From: Toxonevra muliebris
Taxonomy: Eukaryota; Arthropoda; Insecta; Diptera; Pallopteridae
Direction of reading: 5' to 3'
Assembly: GCA_963691655.1 (NCBI GenBank)
Contig: OY829326.1
Coordinates: 73,959,235 to 74,023,234 of the forward strand
Length of the DNA stretch: 64,000 nt
A program made the position numbers and the translations under genes. Below the pieces are notes generated by a model that was not told the DNA's origin, did no database searches, and saw only the letters and a program-made list of their open reading frames with translations. Shown here one piece after another: positions 59,226 through 64,000 of this stretch (positions within the stretch are counted from its first letter, which is position 1; every line of letters starts with the position of its first letter).

Positions 59226-61562
59226 TCATAAACAATGCAGCATATCGCCGAGTGTCGGTAAATAAACATCAGGTATGAATTTTTGATTTGTCACAGGATC
59301 TTTCAGCATTTCACGAACATCTGCCTCTAAATAGGCGCCAGTACCAACGAGTAACGTTTGAAATCCACAATTCCTACCAAAGCACACATCGATATTGCAA
59401 CTGGAAAGTACAAAAAATAACTTATTTTTAATTCAGATTCTCATAATTATTTATACCACCCGGCTCGAGTGATAAAAGAAACTTTTAATATTTTTTTCAA
59501 ACCAAAACAGAGACTTTTATTTTCCTTTTGGAACTTGTTAGACTTATATTATAAAATAATAATGAATGATAATGAAATGAGTTGAATTTCAAAGAGTTTT
59601 TATAAGAAATGAAATGAAACCCAAAACTTTGAATTCCTTTGCAGAGCTTTATTGCTAAATAATAAACAATTAAAAATTAGAACTTCCAAATACCTACATT
59701 TTTATCACATATTCATTGGAAAATATTTCCTATGCGTTTATTTAAACCATGAGCACACGTGTAGTTATAAAAACTCGTGTATACAAATTTAAACCAATAA
59801 CAACAAGCCAATGTAAAAGAAAACAAGAGCATGTATAACCGCTTTAAAAAAACAATAGCCCTATTCACAATTTGTTGCAAACGCAAATTTTTATTGCATA
59901 TCGCATATATTTGTTGTTGTGATAGCAGAAATATTTTGCAATTACAATGATGCAATACCATTTGCACCAAATCGTGAATAGGGCTAATACGTTGCGGCTT
60001 TGTTGCTTCTTCTTCTTCTATATTAAGTTTCGATTAAGGTTCATGTTTGGAAACGGTTACATCTACGAGTGTAGCTTATTCGAGAAATACACGTGTACCC
60101 CGAAAATTTGTTTGGTACTTACCAGTCACCAATCATTAACGTACGTTCTGGTGTCAAATGTTTTGCATGTATCATATCCAATACAATATTTGGATTCGGT
60201 TTGCCGAACTGCAAGGCTTCACGTCCCACACATGTCTCCACCCCTTTCAAAATAGCGCCAGTGCCTGGTAAATGATATTGCGGATACTTATGCACCGGAT
60301 CAACGTTAGTGGTCAAAAATAAACAATTCTCATTTGTACACAAAAAATTCGAAGCCTTCATCATTTTACCATAGCTAAAATGCTCATCGTAACCAACCAC
60401 AACTGCTCCAACATCTTCAGTTGTTTGCGTGAAAATCTCACGTTCAATATAATCCATTAATTTGGGCTGTATAACATCAGGTCCAACACCAAAGTGTTGT
60501 ATACCAACATCATTGAATTCCTTGGCCATTGCCATATTGCCAATCAGATAAACCATTTTGCTGAATTGACGATTTCGCAAATACTGAGCAATGGAATATG
60601 CTGGAGCAATAATATCCTCAACTGATATATTAAAGCCCATACTATTAGCTTTTTTCCACAGTTCATCACGTGTTGTTGTACTATTATTGGTAACGAAGTA
60701 AACGCGCTTGCATGAGGCACGTATAGCATTTATTGCGTCAGCGGCACCGGGAATCGCAACGCTATTGTGCCAGAGAACACCTTAGTAGAGGAGAGAGAGA
60801 GAGCGTAATATTTTGTTAAATTGTGTTCTATCAATTTGACTTTCATGAAAAACATAAAAGCATGTACGATGAGAGTGATGGAAAAAAAGCTTCATTCGAT
60901 GGTCGCATTCTCGTACACTGGATCGCTCTACACATTTACATCTGCTATATGAGCAATAGCATTTTGGTATTGAACGATTACTGTCAAATTTAAAAGTAGC
61001 TAATAATTTATACGTTACCTTGAATCGCTATCGCTTATTTTTAATTTTAATTTTATAAATTAAAATATTGTGATATAATTAAAAAATTAAAAATAACTTT
61101 TAGCTCACTTTCAGGCTGGAGGTTATTATTTATTTATTGTATATTGTACGATTCTGTTCCGTTTAAGTCCTTTAAATCCGTTTAAATCCTTCCTAAAAAT
61201 GTGACAAAAAATATTCCAAAATACTGCTATAAAATAGTATTTTCGCTACATTGCCGCTCAATAGCCGATTCGTGTACCAGAATGCGGCCAATAATAAGTT
61301 CGCTCTATTTCGTTTCTTCTTCCTCTCACACATTTCATATGTTCATTAAATGTTATAGCAAAAACGACAGAGGTCAATCAGTTTGCTTATACGCTTATCT
61401 AATGATAACCGACTTAATTGACTTATGTTGTTTTTGGTCAAAAGAATTTTTACTTGCCAACATACCATCACAATCGGTGAGCACCGTATCGAATGTTTCC
61501 ATCCATTTCTGCATATCATACTTCAAGAAATTCACTAAGTTATTGGCTCTTAATTTAAGCAT
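59226..61562 (-). CDS. HAD-family phosphatase, phosphoglycolate/pyridoxal phosphatase type
   Basis: Three exons, 61562-61466, 60780-60123 and 59400-59226, join in phase (930 nt, 309 residues). The ATG at 61562 follows an in-frame TAA; a second ATG lies 16 codons in. The HAD motifs are all present: TDCDG with nucleophile Asp30 and Asp32, then VLW; FVTNNST (Thr63-Asn64); Lys226 in FGKPNP; and GD at 250-251 with Asp256, followed by FGRNCGFQTLLV. This is the C2-capped layout of eukaryotic phosphoglycolate phosphatase and pyridoxal phosphatase, about 310-320 residues, cytosolic and Mg-dependent. The usual GDRLDTD is GDCCNID here, an unusual change beside the metal site. Drosophila has several paralogues, so the substrate is not assigned. 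Intron 2 carries a MITE. Confidence 0.9.
59858..59984. mobile_element. MITE in phosphatase intron 2, GCCCTATTCAC ends
   Basis: TA followed by GCCCTATTCACAATTTG on the left, and inverted from the right TA then GCCCTATTCACGATTTG, bracket a near-palindromic 127-bp unit. The interior (AAATTTTTATTGCATATCGC, TTGTTGTGATAGCAGAA) matches 25810-25929. The TA target fits Tc1/mariner-type MITEs. Confidence 0.8.
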
Positions 61563-64000
61563 TATAATTTTGTATATGTTACCGGATTTTCTTTAGTTTT
61601 TATTTAAATTTCGAAAATCTATGTTGATCAGAAACTTGTTTTTATTAATTTAATAGATTGAGATTGATACTTTAGAAGGTAAACGGTGAGTGAGCAGCGT
61701 GCGAAAGGCAAGTAAGCAATGGGCAAAGAGCATTTTTGGCATGGGAATGCGGAGAACAATTGAAGAGGCACTCAAAATTATCAAACTAAAAAAAGTAAAG
61801 CTTTTATAAAGCAAATATAAATTTGAATCAAACGTAAGATAAAATTATGTTTTAGAATCAGAATAGACATTTTGAAATCAAGATGGTTTAAAACAGAAAG
61901 TGTTTTTTTTTTTAATCTACCAGATAATTGAATCCGTATAAGCACCTATTCACTAATGGAAGTGGCATACTTACTATTACCTTCTGCCAGAAACACGAAT
62001 ATGCAAATTTCAAAATATTTCTGTACTCTCAAAATTCATGTGTTATTTCACATTCATCTAACAAATATGGCCAGAACCACGTGCTTCAAAAGGAGATAAA
62101 CATTCACATTTCTGGCCCAACCAAAAAAAAGAGATCCATCTAGACAATAAACCCAAAAAGTGTAAAATTTGAACATATATGTTTCTGGCATAAGCAATTA
62201 TTCACTGTCTTAAAATCGAACTTGATAAAGCCGATAAAGCGCTTTCAATATAAAATCAAATCAGGAAAACTCTTCCTCTAAAGCTCATTTTTCGGAATTT
62301 TTGGGGTACAGAACAATTGCATTCTGGCATTAAGCGAATACTGTCAAAAAGTTGAGCGTTCAAATTTATTCGCTATTTAGAATCGCAATCGATTCTTCTA
62401 TTCTCTATAGAAAAATAAATTCAGTGGTTTCTTCAGATAATTTCTTCGAAATCACTTTTATTTCGCTCCTTTTCATGTTAGCGGTTATTGAATAAATTTT
62501 AGTGACGCATAATGTCTAAACAACATCCGCCAACTACCTCAATATATTCATTTAAAAGGTCGTATGGCAGCCATCAAAGAGAATTAGTGAATATTTGTTT
62601 ACTCTAATTAAATTTGTGTTAAAAAGGAATAACAGCTTAAGTTTATTTTCTTGTCAGTTGAGTTTGATAATATAAATAAAATATAGAAATTTTATGGAAA
62701 CAATAATGCCAATATATTTCAAAAGGCTCTATGTTCAAGTTAAAGGTAATTCTTGATATTACAATTTACAGATAATTCATCAGCTTTGTTATTTCCATGT
62801 AGCTATGTCAAGTTGAGTTCATTGTTTACTTCGTTGAGTAGACGCTGAATATCAAAAGCCACTTTGGAGTACATTCTAGTCAGTTCGCCGCTCCTGTGTG
62901 ATCATGATTCCAGCTTGGAAGACACTGCAATTATCAGGAAGACGAAAGAATTAGCTTAATCCTAATTACTAAGAAAATACCTAAGCCCCTATCCTTCCAT
63001 CGAATTTAGGTCCGTAGGTATAAAATTACCACGTATCATAATGCTAACACTTTTCAGTCTCAATCGCATCCTCTTTCGAAGGAATGGAAGTGCTAAAGTG
63101 ATAGTGCGATTTTTCAAATAATTTTTAGAATTTGAGTCTCTAAAACATTCTAGAGTATTTCTATTTAAATCTATCAAACTCGGCTGACAAGGTAATATAC
63201 TTAAGCTGTTATTCATTTCTACCACGGGATTTGCCCAATAAACTAAATGTCCGAAATCAATTTTAAGCCTCTGCATTTTCAACAATGGATATTGGTTGCT
63301 ATGCATATACAATTTCATTAAAATATTTTGATTTATTTTCACAAAAATCAGCATATGATCAGAAAAATTGTAGCAATTCGGTTATTTTAGGCTCTTTTAA
63401 AATAAGTTTTCATTAGTATTCCGAATTTGTACTGATATTTAGATTTTTTCGTGAAAATATGAAGAATATTCTCATAAATTATTCATTTTTGTTTGTCTTT
63501 TTTTTTTGTATTTTAGTTGATCTAGTATTTACTAAAAACATTTCATATATAATTATTTATTGGAATATTCGGATTTTGACGAGCCACCACTTTCTGATTC
63601 ACAAATTCCGCCCCACATAAATCTGTGCGGTGATCAGTCGAAGTGAAGTATTTCATACATCGCTTTAGAAAGCCCAGTCACTTGGATGCTTCTTCAATTG
63701 TCCAAAAATATCAAATTCTACCCAACAACTACCACTAATTTACCTCCTTCTCACACACACTTGTATTGTCTTTTTTTTTAGTATGGTACCTCAATTATTT
63801 TAAGTATTTAGTTCAAACAGGTAGTGTCAACATTACAAAACTGATAAAAATTTTAAAATCAGGTCAGTAGTTTAAGGATTAACCAAAGTTTACCCAAGTT
63901 ATTAATAGTATAGATATAAATTCCCAACAATTTGATTCATTAAAAATTCCATATTTATTTTTTCTGTATAATAGTTATTTCAAATATTTGTTATTACAGT
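61563..64000. other. Terminal stretch, no recognisable gene
   Basis: AT-rich DNA. A phrase near 62310-62400 (GCATTCTGGCATTAAGCGAA, then AATCGCAATCG) resembles 60958-61030 inside phosphatase intron 1, so a small dispersed repeat may be present. A minus-strand frame of 121 codons at 62989-63354 has no recognised domain; it could be an exon fragment or chance. Confidence 0.4.

Noticed and set aside
62989..63354. 121-codon minus-strand frame near the window end
   Set aside because: No recognisable motif; could be chance in AT-rich DNA or an exon fragment, so only mentioned under the terminal stretch.
1..64000. Bacterial-type features (operons, CRISPR, ribosome binding sites)
   Set aside because: The DNA is clearly insect nuclear; spliced genes and transposons explain the repeats seen.

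Overview
This is a window of AT-rich fly nuclear DNA (higher Diptera). Genes have small and large GT-AG introns, and the single-copy proteins are recognisably fly-like. Much of the rest is old transposon DNA: LINE, SINE, Tc1/mariner, hAT-like and piggyBac-like. The density of MITEs and tRNA-derived SINEs suggests a non-drosophilid schizophoran such as a tephritid; that is inference.

Four protein genes can be supported. (1) Minus strand, 873-3157: a seven-exon ionotropic receptor of the Ir75 family, complete at both ends except for one in-frame TGA in the ligand-binding S2 lobe. All downstream exons, phases and splice sites are intact. (2) Minus strand, 30203-30616: a two-exon classical odorant-binding protein with six cysteines. 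(3) Plus strand, 35087-53050: Grd, a Cys-loop ligand-gated channel subunit in seven coding exons with two introns above 6 kb. (4) Minus strand, 59226-61562: a three-exon HAD-family phosphatase of the phosphoglycolate/pyridoxal phosphatase type. From memory, Grd and the Ir75 genes also lie close together in polytene division 75 of Drosophila chromosome arm 3L, which would fit conserved microsynteny.

Region by region: 1-720 is a LINE 3' end running off the window. 0.9-3.2 kb is the receptor gene. 3.8-6.4 kb is a degenerate minisatellite split by a 1.07 kb TTAA-flanked element that itself carries a truncated SINE. 7-30 kb is a transposon graveyard with R1-like and I-like LINE pieces, two hAT-type elements with 8-bp target duplications, a Tc3-like pseudogene and several MITEs. 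30-31.7 kb holds the odorant-binding protein gene and another TTAA element. 35-53 kb is Grd, whose introns hold SINEs, LINE and mariner pieces, a nested hAT composite and a 1.29 kb DD37D transposon. 53.5-59 kb is repeat-rich, with a mariner pseudogene, a jockey-like LINE piece and a large inverted repeat. 59-61.6 kb is the phosphatase gene. The last 2.4 kb has no recognisable gene.

The most interesting observation is the Ir75-family gene with a lone TGA followed by C and an otherwise intact reading frame. This is the configuration known from the Drosophila sechellia Ir75a 'pseudo-pseudogene', which is read through in neurons. All homology calls come from reading the translated sequence; no database search was run.
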